Source: Bradyrhizobium sp. U87765 SZCCT0048
GTDB taxonomy: Bacteria; Pseudomonadota; Alphaproteobacteria; Rhizobiales; Xanthobacteraceae
Reading direction: 5' to 3'
Assembly: GCF_018131225.1 (NCBI RefSeq)
Contig: NZ_JAFCMM010000001.1
Coordinates: forward strand, 1,426,001 to 1,490,000
Length of the DNA stretch: 64,000 nucleotides
The notes below the pieces were generated by a model that ran no database searches, was not told where the DNA came from, and worked only from the letters and a program-made list of their open reading frames with translations. The position numbers and the translations under genes are program-made. This document shows positions 49,399 through 58,045 of the stretch, piece by piece; the first letter of the stretch is position 1; the number at the start of each line of letters is the position of its first letter.

Positions 49399-49650
49399 GA
49401 CGTCCTACCAAAAACCAAAAATACAGCCGCCGCGGAGACGGCGACCATTTGCGATCCCCTTGAGGCTACCATGGGCCGGGGCTCTCGCCCAAGATCGGCG
49501 ATGCGGCAAAAACGGTCACCACGAGGGCCGAATCGCCCCGAACACAGGCATTTCGCACAACGGATATGGCTTTTCCGCACGTTCCCCGGACAGGGAAAAA
49601 ATGCTCTAAAACCCGTGACAGAATGACGACATGTGACGTGACGGGGTGGA

Positions 49651-51270
49651 ATGACCAGGCGGCTCGAGGGGGATTTCGACTACATCGTGGTGGGCGCCGG
49701 CACGGCCGGCTGCATCGTGGCCAACCGCCTGTCGGCGGATCCACGCCGGCGGGTGCTGATTCTGGAGGCCGGCGGCCGCGACAACTGGATCTGGTTTCAC
49801 ATCCCGGTCGGCTACCTCTTCGCCATCGGCAATCCGCGCTCCGACTGGATGTTCCGCACCGAGCCCGAAGCCGGCCTCAACGGCCGGGCGCTCGCCTACC
49901 CGCGCGGCAAGGTGATCGGCGGCTCCTCCGCCATCAACGCCATGATCTCGATGCGCGGACAGGCGGCCGACTACGACTACTGGCGCCAGCTCGGCCTCGC
50001 CGGCTGGGGCTGGGACGACGTGTTGCCGGCGTTCAAGCGCCTGGAGGATCACTTCCTCGGCGCCAGCGACATGCACGGCGTCGGTGGAGGCTGGCGCATC
50101 GAGGCGCCACGGCTGTCATGGGACGTGCTGGATGCGGTCGCGAATGCGGCTGCGGAGATGGGCATCCCGCGCACCGCGGACTTCAACACCGGCAACAATG
50201 AAGGCATCGGCTACTTCCATGTCAACCAGAAGCGCGGCCGGCGCTGGTCGTCGGCGCGCGGCTTCCTCAAGCCGGCGCTGAACCGGCCGAACCTGCGGCT
50301 CGAAACCGGCGTACTGGTCGACCGCCTGATCGTCGAGAACGGCCGCGCCGTCGGCGTCCGCTTCATCCAAGGCGGCGAGATCGTCGAAGCCCGCACGCGC
50401 GGCGAGGTCGTGCTGTGCTCGGGGTCGATCGGCTCGGTGCAGGTGCTGCACCGCTCCGGCATCGGCCCGCGCGAATGGCTGGCGCCGCTCGGCATCGACA
50501 CCGTGCTCGAACGCGACGGCGTCGGCCGCAACCTGCAGGACCACCTGCAGCAGCGCGCGATCTATAAGGTCAATGGCATCCGCACCCTCAACGAGACCTA
50601 CTACTCGCTGCCGCGCCGCGGCCTGATGGGGCTCGACTATCTGCTGCGCCGGCGCGGACCGCTGACCATGGCGCCGTCGCAACTCGGCATCTTCACCCGC
50701 TCCGATCCGCACCAGGAGCGCGCCAACATCCAGTTCCACGTGCAGCCGCTGTCGCTCGACAAGTTCGGCGAGCCGCTGCACCGCTTCCCTGCCATAACCG
50801 TCGCCGCCTGCAACTTGCGCCCGTCCTCGCGCGGCGCCATTCGCCTGCGCGACAGCAAGCCCGATACGCCGCCGATCATCGCGCCGAACTATCTCGCCAC
50901 CGCCGACGATCGCCAGGTCGCCGCGGATGCGATCCGCGTGACACGCCGGCTGATGAAACAGGCCGCGCTCGCCCCTTACCGGCCCGACGAGTACCTGCCC
51001 GGCCCCAGGGTCGGCGACGACGACGGCTCGCTGGCCAAGGCCGCCGGCGATATCGGCACCACCATCTTCCATCCGGTCGGCACCGCAAAGATGGGCCGCG
51101 CCGACGACGCCACGGCGGTGGTGGACGAACGGCTGCGCGTGCATGGCCTCGGCGGCCTGCGGGTGATCGATGCCTCGGTGATGCCGACCATCACCTCGGG
51201 CAACACCAACACGCCGACCGCGATGATCGCCGAAAAGGGATCGGCGATGATGGTCGAGGATGCGCGCTGA
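49651..51270 (+). CDS. GMC family FAD-dependent oxidoreductase (choline/alcohol dehydrogenase-like)
   Basis: A 539-residue flavoprotein of the glucose-methanol-choline family. FAD binding starts FDYIVVGAGTAGCIVANRL, then YPRGKVIGGSSAINAMISMRG (GMC signature 1) and GSIGSVQVLHRSGIGP (signature 2). The C-terminal active-site part is IFHPVGTAKMG and VMPTITSGNTNTPTAMIAEK. Related proteins oxidise choline, polyethylene glycol or aliphatic alcohols; substrate unknown here. A terminator follows at 51305. Confidence 0.9.
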   Translation: MTRRLEGDFDYIVVGAGTAGCIVANRLSADPRRRVLILEAGGRDNWIWFHIPVGYLFAIGNPRSDWMFRTEPEAGLNGRALAYPRGKVIGGSSAINAMISMRGQAADYDYWRQLGLAGWGWDDVLPAFKRLEDHFLGASDMHGVGGGWRIEAPRLSWDVLDAVANAAAEMGIPRTADFNTGNNEGIGYFHVNQKRGRRWSSARGFLKPALNRPNLRLETGVLVDRLIVENGRAVGVRFIQGGEIVEARTRGEVVLCSGSIGSVQVLHRSGIGPREWLAPLGIDTVLERDGVGRNLQDHLQQRAIYKVNGIRTLNETYYSLPRRGLMGLDYLLRRRGPLTMAPSQLGIFTRSDPHQERANIQFHVQPLSLDKFGEPLHRFPAITVAACNLRPSSRGAIRLRDSKPDTPPIIAPNYLATADDRQVAADAIRVTRRLMKQAALAPYRPDEYLPGPRVGDDDGSLAKAAGDIGTTIFHPVGTAKMGRADDATAVVDERLRVHGLGGLRVIDASVMPTITSGNTNTPTAMIAEKGSAMMVEDAR

Positions 51271-51304
51271 GGCTTTCGCGATGCGCCGATCACATTAAAA
51301 AAGA

Positions 51305-51334
51305 AAAATGGCCGGACACATGCCCGGCCATTTT
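51305..51334. terminator. Bidirectional rho-independent terminator
   Basis: AAAATGGCCGG and CCGGCCATTTT form a perfect 11-pair stem with an 8-base loop and A/T tracts on both sides. It separates the GMC gene (stop 51270) from the convergent symporter (stop 51379). Confidence 0.85.
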
Positions 51335-51378
51335 GTGTCGGTCGATGCGGCGCAGGCCGCGCCGGCAACGCCTGACGA

Positions 51379-52860
51379 TCAGCCGGCGGCGACCACCGGC
51401 TTGTTCGCGGGCACCACCAGGTTCACGATCACCGCCACGGCGATGTTGAGCGCGAGCGCCAGCAGCCCGGTGTAGAGCGTGATGGCGGTGTCGCCGAGAT
51501 GCAAGGTGTGCAGCGGCTTCAATCCATCGGAGAAGGCGAAGTAGGTGCCGCCGAAGAAGCCGACCGCCCAGCCGGCGAGCAGCGCCGGCGCACGGAACCA
51601 GCCGACGAACAGACCGAACACCAGTGCCGGCAGCGTCTGGATGATCCACATGCCGCCGAGCAGTTGCAGATCAAGAGCGAACTGCAGCGGCAGGAAGACG
51701 ATCGCGGCCAGCGCCCCCACCTTCACCACCATCGAGGTGATCTTGGCAACCTGCGCCTCGCCGGCATCGGAGATGTCGGGATTGACATAGGCGCGCCAGA
51801 AGTTGCGGGTGAACAGGTTGGCCGCGCCGATGCTCATCACCGCCGCCGGCACCAGTGCGCCGATCGCAATCGCCGCGAACGCAAAGCCGGCGAACCAACT
51901 CGGGAACAGCGTCTGGAACAGCGCCGGCACTACGTCATTGTTGCTGGCGACCTGCAGATGCGCGGCGATGCCCATGTAACCGAGCAGCGCCAGCAAGCCG
52001 AGCAACAGCGTGTAGGCCGGCAGCAGGATGGCGTTCTTGCGGATGGTGTTGGCACCGTTGCTGGCGAAGATGCCGGTCAGGGTGTGCGGATACATGAAGG
52101 CGGCGAGCGCAGACCCCAGCGCCAGCGTCGCATAGGCGACATACTGGTTGCCCCCGAGCAGGATGCCACCGGAGCCCTTGGCCTTGAATGCGGCATCCGC
52201 CGCCGCGAACACCGCACCGTAACCGCCGAGTTTCGACGGGATCAACGCCACCGCGGCGATCACGGCGATATAGATCATGATGTCCTTGACGAAGGCGATC
52301 AGCGCCGGCGCGCGCAGGCCCGACGAGTAGGTGTAGAACGCCAGCACGAGGAAGGCGATGATCAGCGGCGTCTCGCCGGTCAGTCCCAGCGCCTTGATGA
52401 CCGCCGCCATGCCGATCAACTGCAGGGCGATATAGGGCATGGTGGCGATGACGCCGGTGATGGCGACCGCGAGCTCCAGCGTCTTCGAACCATACTGCCC
52501 GCGCACCACGTCGCCCGCGGTAATGTAATTGTGCGTCTTGGCGACTTCCCACAACTTCGGCATCACCGCAAACACGAAGGGATAGACCACGATCGTGTAG
52601 GGCAGCGCGAAGAAGCCGTAGGCGCCGGTCGCATAGACCAGCGCCGGCACGGCGATGACGGTGTAGGCGGTATAGAAGTCGCCGCCGATCAGGAACCAGG
52701 TGATCCAGGTGCCGAAGTTGCGGCCGCCGAGGCCCCATTCGTCGATGCGTGCCAGGGTTTCCGGACGCCGCCACTTGGCGGCGACGAAGCCCATGATGGT
52801 GACCAGGATGAAGAAGAAAATGAAAACGCCGAGGGCGACGGTATCGACTTCAGTCTTCAT
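51379..52860 (-). CDS. Sodium:solute symporter (monocarboxylate-type, MctP-like)
   Basis: A 493-residue SSS-family transporter with about 13 helices. The N-terminal half (DEWGLGGRNFGTWITWFLIG, then GDFYTAYTVIAVPALVYATG) and VRGQYGSKTLELAVAITGVI match the monocarboxylate permease MctP group of rhizobia, which takes up lactate, pyruvate and related acids. Substrate assignment is by resemblance only. It overlaps its small partner gene (DUF3311) by 11 bases, the usual arrangement for this family. Confidence 0.88.
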   Translation of the reverse strand: MKTEVDTVALGVFIFFFILVTIMGFVAAKWRRPETLARIDEWGLGGRNFGTWITWFLIGGDFYTAYTVIAVPALVYATGAYGFFALPYTIVVYPFVFAVMPKLWEVAKTHNYITAGDVVRGQYGSKTLELAVAITGVIATMPYIALQLIGMAAVIKALGLTGETPLIIAFLVLAFYTYSSGLRAPALIAFVKDIMIYIAVIAAVALIPSKLGGYGAVFAAADAAFKAKGSGGILLGGNQYVAYATLALGSALAAFMYPHTLTGIFASNGANTIRKNAILLPAYTLLLGLLALLGYMGIAAHLQVASNNDVVPALFQTLFPSWFAGFAFAAIAIGALVPAAVMSIGAANLFTRNFWRAYVNPDISDAGEAQVAKITSMVVKVGALAAIVFLPLQFALDLQLLGGMWIIQTLPALVFGLFVGWFRAPALLAGWAVGFFGGTYFAFSDGLKPLHTLHLGDTAITLYTGLLALALNIAVAVIVNLVVPANKPVVAAG

Positions 52861-53047
52861 CTTTCACTCCCCGATAGGCGATCCAGATCAGGAGCGAGGT
52901 GATGGGCACCCAGGCCAGCTGGTACCAGTAGAAGAAGGGAAAGCCGAACAGGACCGGGTCGTGCTGATTGTAGAACGGGACCCAGAGCAGTCCGATGTAG
53001 GGAAGAGCCAGCAGCCAAAGCCACCGGTTTTGCGTGCGCGTTTTCAT
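52850..53047 (-). CDS. DUF3311 small membrane protein, symporter partner
   Basis: A 65-residue protein with two helices (WLWLLALPYIGLLWVPFYN and FFYWYQLAWVPITSLLIWIA). DUF3311 proteins precede SSS symporters and probably act as accessory subunits. ATG 53047 was chosen because the protein then has the usual family length. Its stop lies 11 bases inside the symporter gene. Confidence 0.85.
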   Translation of the reverse strand: MKTRTQNRWLWLLALPYIGLLWVPFYNQHDPVLFGFPFFYWYQLAWVPITSLLIWIAYRGVKDED

Positions 53048-53195
53048 GACGATCCGGCCTCGCATCGATGACGGCGCGAAAGTGACGTCACTTGGATAGC
53101 CAGACCGCGCCATGCCGTAAAGCGCCGCGTCGTCGAACGTGAGGCGTCTCGCCGATGGTCAGCCATGCGTCGCGCTCACGCGCAACGCCGTGAAA

Positions 53196-54752
53196 TCAGG
53201 GCCGCATCGCCATTGTGACAGGGCCGGGCGTGCGCACAGGTTCAGCCAGGCGGGCGAAATCACATAACAGTGATCGTGTCTTTCGGGGATCGATGATCTC
53301 CTCGACCCAGAACTTTTCGGCAGTGCGAAATGGCGAACGCAGCTTGTTGAGGCGCGCCTCGATCTCCGCCAGCTTGGCCTGCGGATCATGGGCGGCGTCG
53401 ATCTCGGCGCGATAAGCCGCCTCGATGCCGCCTTCGAGCGGCAGCGACCCCCAATAGCCCGACGGCCAGGCATAACGCAGCGACAGCCGGCCGGCCGGCT
53501 GATTGACGGCGCCGGCGACGCCGAACGCATTGCGGATGATCACCGTGCACCACGGCGTCCGCGTCTGGTTGATCGCCGCCATGGCGCGAACGCCATGACG
53601 GATCGTGGCCGCGCGTTCCGCCTCCAGCCCGATCAGGAACCCGGGACAATCGACGAGATAGACCACGGGCAGATGAAAGGTCTCGGCGAGATCGACGAAC
53701 CGAACGATCTTCTGGCAGGCCTCGGCCGTCCACGCTCCGCCGTAGTGATAGGGATCGCTCGCCATCAGCGCGACCGCCCGGCCGTGAAGCCGTGCGAGAC
53801 CGGTGATGATCGAGCGGCCGAAGTTCTGTCCCATCTCGAAGAACGTGCCGCGATCGACGACGCTGTCGATGATCGGCCGCATCTTGTAGACCTGCCGGCG
53901 GTTGCGCGGCACGGCCTTCAGCAGACTTTCGTCGGCGCGTTCGGGATCGTCGTCGCAGGCCAGCGTTGGCGGCAGTTCGTAGACCGACGACGGCAGATAG
54001 GACAGAAAACGCCGCGCGCAGGCGAATGCCTCCTCCTCGGTGTCGACCGCATGATCGACCGCACCGCTGCGCGTCTGGATCTCCCAGCCACCGAGTTCCT
54101 GCTTGTCGAGTTTTTCGCCGAGCCGCGCCACCACCGGAGGCCCCGCCACGAACATCGCCGACGTCCCGGTCATCACCGAATAGTGGCTGGCGGCAAGCCG
54201 CGCCGCACCAAGGCCCGCGACCGAGCCGAGCCCGAGACCGACCACCGGCACCTGCGCAAGATTGGTGGTCGTGAAGTAGAACCCCATCGTGCCGCCAATG
54301 CCGCCCGGCAGGTTCGCCGCGCCGCGCGTCTCGATGGTCTTCACCGAACCGCCGCCGCCGGAGCCCTCGATCACACGAATGATGGGCAGGCGGAAATCCG
54401 CCGCCATCGTTTCCGCCATCAGCGGCTTCTGCGGCAGCGACGCATCGGCCGAGCCGCCCCGCACGGTGAAATCGTCGCCGACCACGACGACGGTGCGGCC
54501 ATCGACCCGCCCCCGGCCGAACACGCAGTTCGCCGGGGTGAGGTCGACGAGATCACCGTTGTCGTCATATTCGCCGCTGCCGGCGATGGCGCCGATCTCG
54601 TGGAAGCTGCCGGCGTCGAGCAGCCTGTCGATCCGTTCACGGACCGTCAGGCGTCCCGCATCATGTTGCCGCCTGACTTTCCCGGCGCCGCCCATCTGCT
54701 GCGCGAAGGCTTGCCGCCGCGTCAGCTCGTCCAGCTCCGGCTTCCAGTTCAT
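53196..54752 (-). CDS. Acyl-CoA carboxylase carboxyltransferase subunit
   Basis: A 518-residue carboxyltransferase with two crotonase-like halves, related to propionyl-, methylcrotonyl- and geranyl-CoA carboxylase beta subunits. The N-terminal half has RLTVRERIDRLLDAGSFHEI and VIEGSGGGGS, and the C-terminal half has VYLVDCPGFLIGLEAERAAT and RNAFGVAGAVNQPAGRLSLR. It transfers CO2 from carboxybiotin to an acyl-CoA. The stand-alone biotin carrier at 55868 is its probable partner; no biotin carboxylase gene is in the window. The first 92 bases of the gene overlap the 3' end of the IclR gene. Confidence 0.88.
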   Translation of the reverse strand: MNWKPELDELTRRQAFAQQMGGAGKVRRQHDAGRLTVRERIDRLLDAGSFHEIGAIAGSGEYDDNGDLVDLTPANCVFGRGRVDGRTVVVVGDDFTVRGGSADASLPQKPLMAETMAADFRLPIIRVIEGSGGGGSVKTIETRGAANLPGGIGGTMGFYFTTTNLAQVPVVGLGLGSVAGLGAARLAASHYSVMTGTSAMFVAGPPVVARLGEKLDKQELGGWEIQTRSGAVDHAVDTEEEAFACARRFLSYLPSSVYELPPTLACDDDPERADESLLKAVPRNRRQVYKMRPIIDSVVDRGTFFEMGQNFGRSIITGLARLHGRAVALMASDPYHYGGAWTAEACQKIVRFVDLAETFHLPVVYLVDCPGFLIGLEAERAATIRHGVRAMAAINQTRTPWCTVIIRNAFGVAGAVNQPAGRLSLRYAWPSGYWGSLPLEGGIEAAYRAEIDAAHDPQAKLAEIEARLNKLRSPFRTAEKFWVEEIIDPRKTRSLLCDFARLAEPVRTPGPVTMAMRP

Positions 54753-55653
54753 TCCGCATCTCCCTGACGCCGGCGACAATCGATGGCCCCTTCCGGATCG
54801 GACGCGCCGACGGCGCTTCCACGAAAGGATTGTCCTCGACGCTGTCGGACATGCCGATCACCGCTCGCGACAGTTTCAGCAGCTCCGGCGCGACCTCCAC
54901 CCGCATGCGCGCCTCGTCATACATGCCGGCCAGCAGGCCGACGGTGATCACCAGATAGTCGCGATACTGCGGCGACCAGATCGGCACGGAGATGCCGTTG
55001 ATATGCGGGTTCCACAAACCGCAGGAGATGACATAGCCGTTGTCGCGTAGCGAGCGGCGGTTGGCCTCGATCCGCGGCTGCAGCAGCTTCGCGTCCTGCG
55101 GGATCTCGCGCTCCATGTCCGCCATCAGCGCCGCATAGGCATCGGGATGCAGCGCCGCGGTGTAGCCATGGCCGGCCGCGGTGCGCGCGATCTCGATGCG
55201 GCTGCCGGTGGTCGACTGCAGGCCGACCGCATCATAGGCGCGCGCGTATTCGAGATAGACCATGTGGAAGCGGTCGGGCGCGACAAGGCCGATAGTGCCG
55301 GGAATGCGTTCAGCCATTTCCTGCATCCGCATCCGCACCAGCGCGCGGAAGCGCAGCCCGCGCATCATCTGCGAACCCATCGCGACGGCGCCGGGACCGA
55401 GGCGATACTTCTGATCTTGCGGGAGGTAAACGAGCTGCCCCATGCGGGTCAGCGTGTGGGTGAGGCGCGAGACGGTGGAACGCGGCAGACGGCAGCGATT
55501 GGCGATCTCGAGATTGCCGAGCCTGGACTCATAGCCCTCGAAGCAGCGCATCACATCGAAGGCGCGCGACACCACCTGGATGACATCGTTCTCCACGGTG
55601 CCATCGACAGCGACTTGGCCGTGCCGGCCCAGGCGTTCGGATCGACGTCCCAT
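54661..55653 (-). CDS. IclR family transcriptional regulator
   Basis: A 330-residue regulator. The N-terminal winged helix is VVSRAFDVMRCFEGYESRLG followed by EIANRCRLPRSTVSRLTHTL. The effector domain follows from ~120 (TIGLVAPDRFHMVYLEYA, GLWNPHINGISVPIW). The C-terminal ~60 residues are an unusual extension (PIRKGPSIVAGVREMRNELE and an Arg/Ala-rich tail), whose coding DNA overlaps the carboxyltransferase start by 92 bases. It probably controls this acyl-CoA carboxylase cluster in response to a pathway metabolite. Confidence 0.88.
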   Translation of the reverse strand: MGRRSERLGRHGQVAVDGTVENDVIQVVSRAFDVMRCFEGYESRLGNLEIANRCRLPRSTVSRLTHTLTRMGQLVYLPQDQKYRLGPGAVAMGSQMMRGLRFRALVRMRMQEMAERIPGTIGLVAPDRFHMVYLEYARAYDAVGLQSTTGSRIEIARTAAGHGYTAALHPDAYAALMADMEREIPQDAKLLQPRIEANRRSLRDNGYVISCGLWNPHINGISVPIWSPQYRDYLVITVGLLAGMYDEARMRVEVAPELLKLSRAVIGMSDSVEDNPFVEAPSARPIRKGPSIVAGVREMRNELEAGAGRADAAASLRAADGRRRESQAAT

Positions 55654-55867
55654 CAGGCAGCCTCCCCCACACGCGTGACCAGATGGGCATTTCCGGGACT
55701 TGCTGGATGTCGCATGCTCACTCCCTCAATTTCGCTCTGCGGAATATAATTCCACTTGTGCGATACGCTACCTCAGGCAATCTCGGGCGACAACCGGCAA
55801 AGGCGCCGGGACGCAAACTTGCGTAGCGTGTGTGCGCAAGACAGCTATGACCGTTCAGGGAGGTGAC

Positions 55868-56089
55868 GTGGGAGACATCAAGATCACGACAGAAGTCGCA
55901 GGCCGCATCTGCGATTTGCTGATGAAAGCCGGCGAAAGCGTCGCGGAAGGCGACGACATCGCGCTTGTGGAAGCCATGAAAATGGAGATCCCGATCGCAG
56001 CGACGGCGGCCGGCACGATCAAGTCGGTGCTCGTCGGCGTCGACGACATGGTCGCCGAGGGACAAACGATTGCAATCGTTGAGACTTAG
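55868..56089 (+). CDS. Stand-alone biotin carboxyl carrier protein
   Basis: A 73-residue biotinyl domain. The biotin attachment site is Lys38 in VEAMKMEIP. Start GTG 55868 is preferred over ATG 55847 because GGGAGG lies five bases before it and the protein then begins GDIKITTEVAGR like other single-domain carriers. It is divergent from the IclR gene and should serve the carboxyltransferase at 53196. The matching biotin carboxylase is not in the window. Confidence 0.88.
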   Translation: MGDIKITTEVAGRICDLLMKAGESVAEGDDIALVEAMKMEIPIAATAAGTIKSVLVGVDDMVAEGQTIAIVET

Positions 56090-56489
56090 AGATGATCAGC
56101 GAGAAGCCATGTGGCTAACCCGGCTGAAACAAAAATTGAACTTTCAAACGTACGTTTTAAACATGCGGAAGTACCGGTTTCCCTTGTCATGCCCGGCTTC
56201 GGGGCACGACGATCCGGTTCAGTGTGCCTCGTGCGAATAATGGCCTTGTGAACGGGACGGAACTTGTTGCCCATAGCCGTCGTCTGAGATACGTGGCGCG
56301 CCCATTTTTGCGTCATCACCTGGGCCGGCGCCAATGGATCCGCGCGAAGCGTGGCCCGATGACAGACCCCGCGCCGTGCCCCGGTGATCCAGCTTAAGAG
56401 CTCATGAAAAACCGCGAACAAGCTGGATGCGCGGGTCAAGCCTGCGCATGACGCCGTGAGTATGGCTCGCACGCGGCGTGCTGCAAGCC
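56090..56489. repeat. Gene-free stretch with degenerate dispersed palindromic repeat
   Basis: About 400 bases between the biotin carrier and the small-gene array. The right part holds an imperfect inverted repeat: ATCCAGCTT (56387-56395) against AAGCTGGAT (56420-56428), followed by GCGCGGGTCAAGCCTGCGC (56429-56447). These sequences resemble the palindromic repeats scattered in Bradyrhizobium genomes. The left part (56140-56240) has further fragments of similar type. I see no gene here. Confidence 0.55.
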
Positions 56490-56780
56490 TTACAACTTGA
56501 CAAGCTGAACCGCTTGATCCTTTTCACGCTCCCAAGCGCGCGCGAATTCCAAGACCTCTTCCACCGTCTCATCTGGGTGGAACGAGGTCGTGATGAAGCG
56601 ACTTGGATCTGAACCATCACCGACGACAAGCTCGTCGATGATGTCGTCGACTTTACTTGCGTCTTTCCCGACGATAGCAATGAGTGACACGCCATCACGA
56701 ATACAATCTTCGACGAACGCATCCAGCGCATCCAAGCTCGACAGGGGCAGTTGCAAAACGATCTTTGGAGCGTAGCTCAT
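56490..56780 (-). CDS. Small acidic protein, DUF7684-like (immunity-type)
   Basis: A 96-residue acidic protein, MSYAPKIVLQLPLSSLDALD at the start and a core LIAIVGKDASKVDDIIDELV then VGDGSDPSRFITTSFHPDET. This core resembles the DUF7684 group, small alpha/beta proteins often seen in polymorphic-toxin immunity loci. Function is not proven. ATG 56780 follows AGGTGGG. It is the last of four small leftward genes, with AT content above the neighbours. An open frame of ~40 codons ends in an overlap with this start. Confidence 0.6.
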   Translation of the reverse strand: MSYAPKIVLQLPLSSLDALDAFVEDCIRDGVSLIAIVGKDASKVDDIIDELVVGDGSDPSRFITTSFHPDETVEEVLEFARAWEREKDQAVQLVKL

Positions 56781-56958
56781 CGGCCCACCTGCCAACATGC
56801 GCCATGACGCTGGAAAATTCCACCGCTCGCTGGCCAGGCTTCGGGGAACACTCCCCCAACCGTCAGAGCGAACTCAACGATGGACGAGAATTGGCGACAA
56901 GGTCAACGTGGCACGCACCGACATGCTCAACCTCCTGAGACCTCATACCGACTGGATG

Positions 56959-57264
56959 CTACCGTAGAGAATCTGGCGACGGGAACCCCAGATCGGGATC
57001 TCCGTTCCACATCAGTCGCTTTTGTTGCCCCTCATCGGATTTCGACAGCTCTATGCCGATCCGAACGAGGGCGAGTTGGAGAGCCTGGAGCGCGTCACCA
57101 CCAATAGCTCGTCCTGCTTCGGCACGCTTCAAACCGGAGACCTCAAAGGCGCAACCAAATTCGTGGGGTGCGAACATCACGGGTTGATACAGCGACACAA
57201 CAACTTTGCCTCCATCAGAAAGCGAGAGCTCTCGAGTTCCGATGAGAGTTTGAGCATTTGTCAT
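56959..57264 (-). CDS. Small protein, DUF6968-like (immunity-type)
   Basis: A 101-residue protein. IGTRELSLSDGGKVVVSLYQ, then FGCAFEVSGLKRAEAGRA and GGDALQALQLALVRIGIEL, match what I know of DUF6968, a family linked to immunity roles. ATG 57264 was chosen with AGAGAG about nine bases upstream; an ATG at 57309 would add 15 residues and would overlap a preceding stop. Function is inferred from family resemblance and from the neighbours. Confidence 0.6.
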   Translation of the reverse strand: MTNAQTLIGTRELSLSDGGKVVVSLYQPVMFAPHEFGCAFEVSGLKRAEAGRAIGGDALQALQLALVRIGIELSKSDEGQQKRLMWNGDPDLGFPSPDSLR

Positions 57265-57305
57265 AATGTATATCTCTCTTGAAAAGCCAGCGCCCCTGTC
57301 AAAGA

Positions 57306-57403
57306 TCATGGAATGGGGATTAGATTCCCGGGAGAAATGAAGCTGGCATAGCCGACCTCGACGGTGGTCTTGCTGGCGCTCACATGCAGCGACTGACCAG
57401 CGT
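57306..57403 (-). pseudogene. Possible C-terminal fragment of a lost protein
   Basis: Between the 76-residue and 101-residue small genes a minus-strand frame stays open for ~32 codons and reads DAGQSLHVSASKTTVEVGYA then SFISPGNLIPIP and stop. It has no start of its own and its stop overlaps an ATG at 57309. It could be the tail of a displaced toxin-like protein, or chance. I do not recognise the family. Confidence 0.25.
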
Positions 57404-57610
57404 CAAATCATCTTCTGGCTGCTGGTAGTGGATGGGACCAAACTTTGGGAACACGACAACAACGCCCCGCCCGAGATAGCTCCATTGCGCTCTAGGATAT
57501 TCAAGCGAATATTCATCAGCATCAATAGAGCACACAACAACTCCTTCGGAGTCGTCGCCCAATCTGACCAGATCTCCCAATCGAATCTGCTCGCCCGAAG
57601 AGTATTTCAT
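57380..57610 (-). CDS. Small immunity-like protein, unknown family
   Basis: A 76-residue protein, MKYSSGEQIRLGDLVRLGDD then VVVCSIDADEYSLEYPRAQW and VVVFPKFGPIHYQQPEDDLT. It looks like an SH3-type beta barrel. Similar small proteins turn up as orphan immunity genes in other proteobacteria, by my recollection; I cannot name the family. ATG 57610 has GGGAGGG eight bases upstream, a strong ribosome site. Confidence 0.6.
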   Translation of the reverse strand: MKYSSGEQIRLGDLVRLGDDSEGVVVCSIDADEYSLEYPRAQWSYLGRGVVVVFPKFGPIHYQQPEDDLTLVSRCM

Positions 57611-57722
57611 TAGATCACCCTCCCTATCCTGCGAAAGGCTCGATCGGAAGAGTCCACTCCGGAAGGGCAGAGGGCGTCGACCACTCCGATTGCGCTGCCC
57701 GCCAGAAATCCTAAATTTCCAC

Positions 57723-58012
57723 TCAGGCAGAAAGCTCATTCAGCGAGACCAACAATTCTATTGTTGCCTCAACGTTTACCGGATCAAGGTATTGATGGCC
57801 GCGACCTGTAGAAACCAGCGCATTGATCAGCGCCACATATTTTTGGTATCTCGCGGGCCGAACGAGCACGCAAGCACTTTCGCATCGGCTTCATCTCCAA
57901 ACCCGACACGTTCGATCCGCTTCGACAGCGACTGAAGCTGCATCCCATCGGCAATAATAGCAACCTGGATCCAGCCATCTTCTTCGGCAAGTTTGACGAC
58001 CCTGGTCAACAT
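57723..58012 (-). pseudogene. Frameshifted small immunity-like gene
   Basis: From ATG 58012 (AGGAG about nine bases upstream) the frame reads LTRVVKLAEEDGWIQVAIIA to RVGFGDEADAKVLACSFG and stops at 57827 after 61 codons. A second frame continues the protein naturally: VRPARYQKYVALINALVSTG then GHQYLDPVNVEATIELLVSL and a stop at 57723. A change of one or two bases near 57862-57886 would join both into one ~95-residue protein. Either this is a recent disabling mutation or a sequencing error. It starts 34 bases after the ligase gene ends. Confidence 0.6.
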
Positions 58013-58045
58013 TGCGGCATGCTCCTATGGCTAGCCACTACCGCT

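Noticed and set aside
56086..56472. 128-codon minus-strand frame beside the immunity-like array
   Set aside because: It is built largely of palindromic repeat sequence and has no ribosome site.
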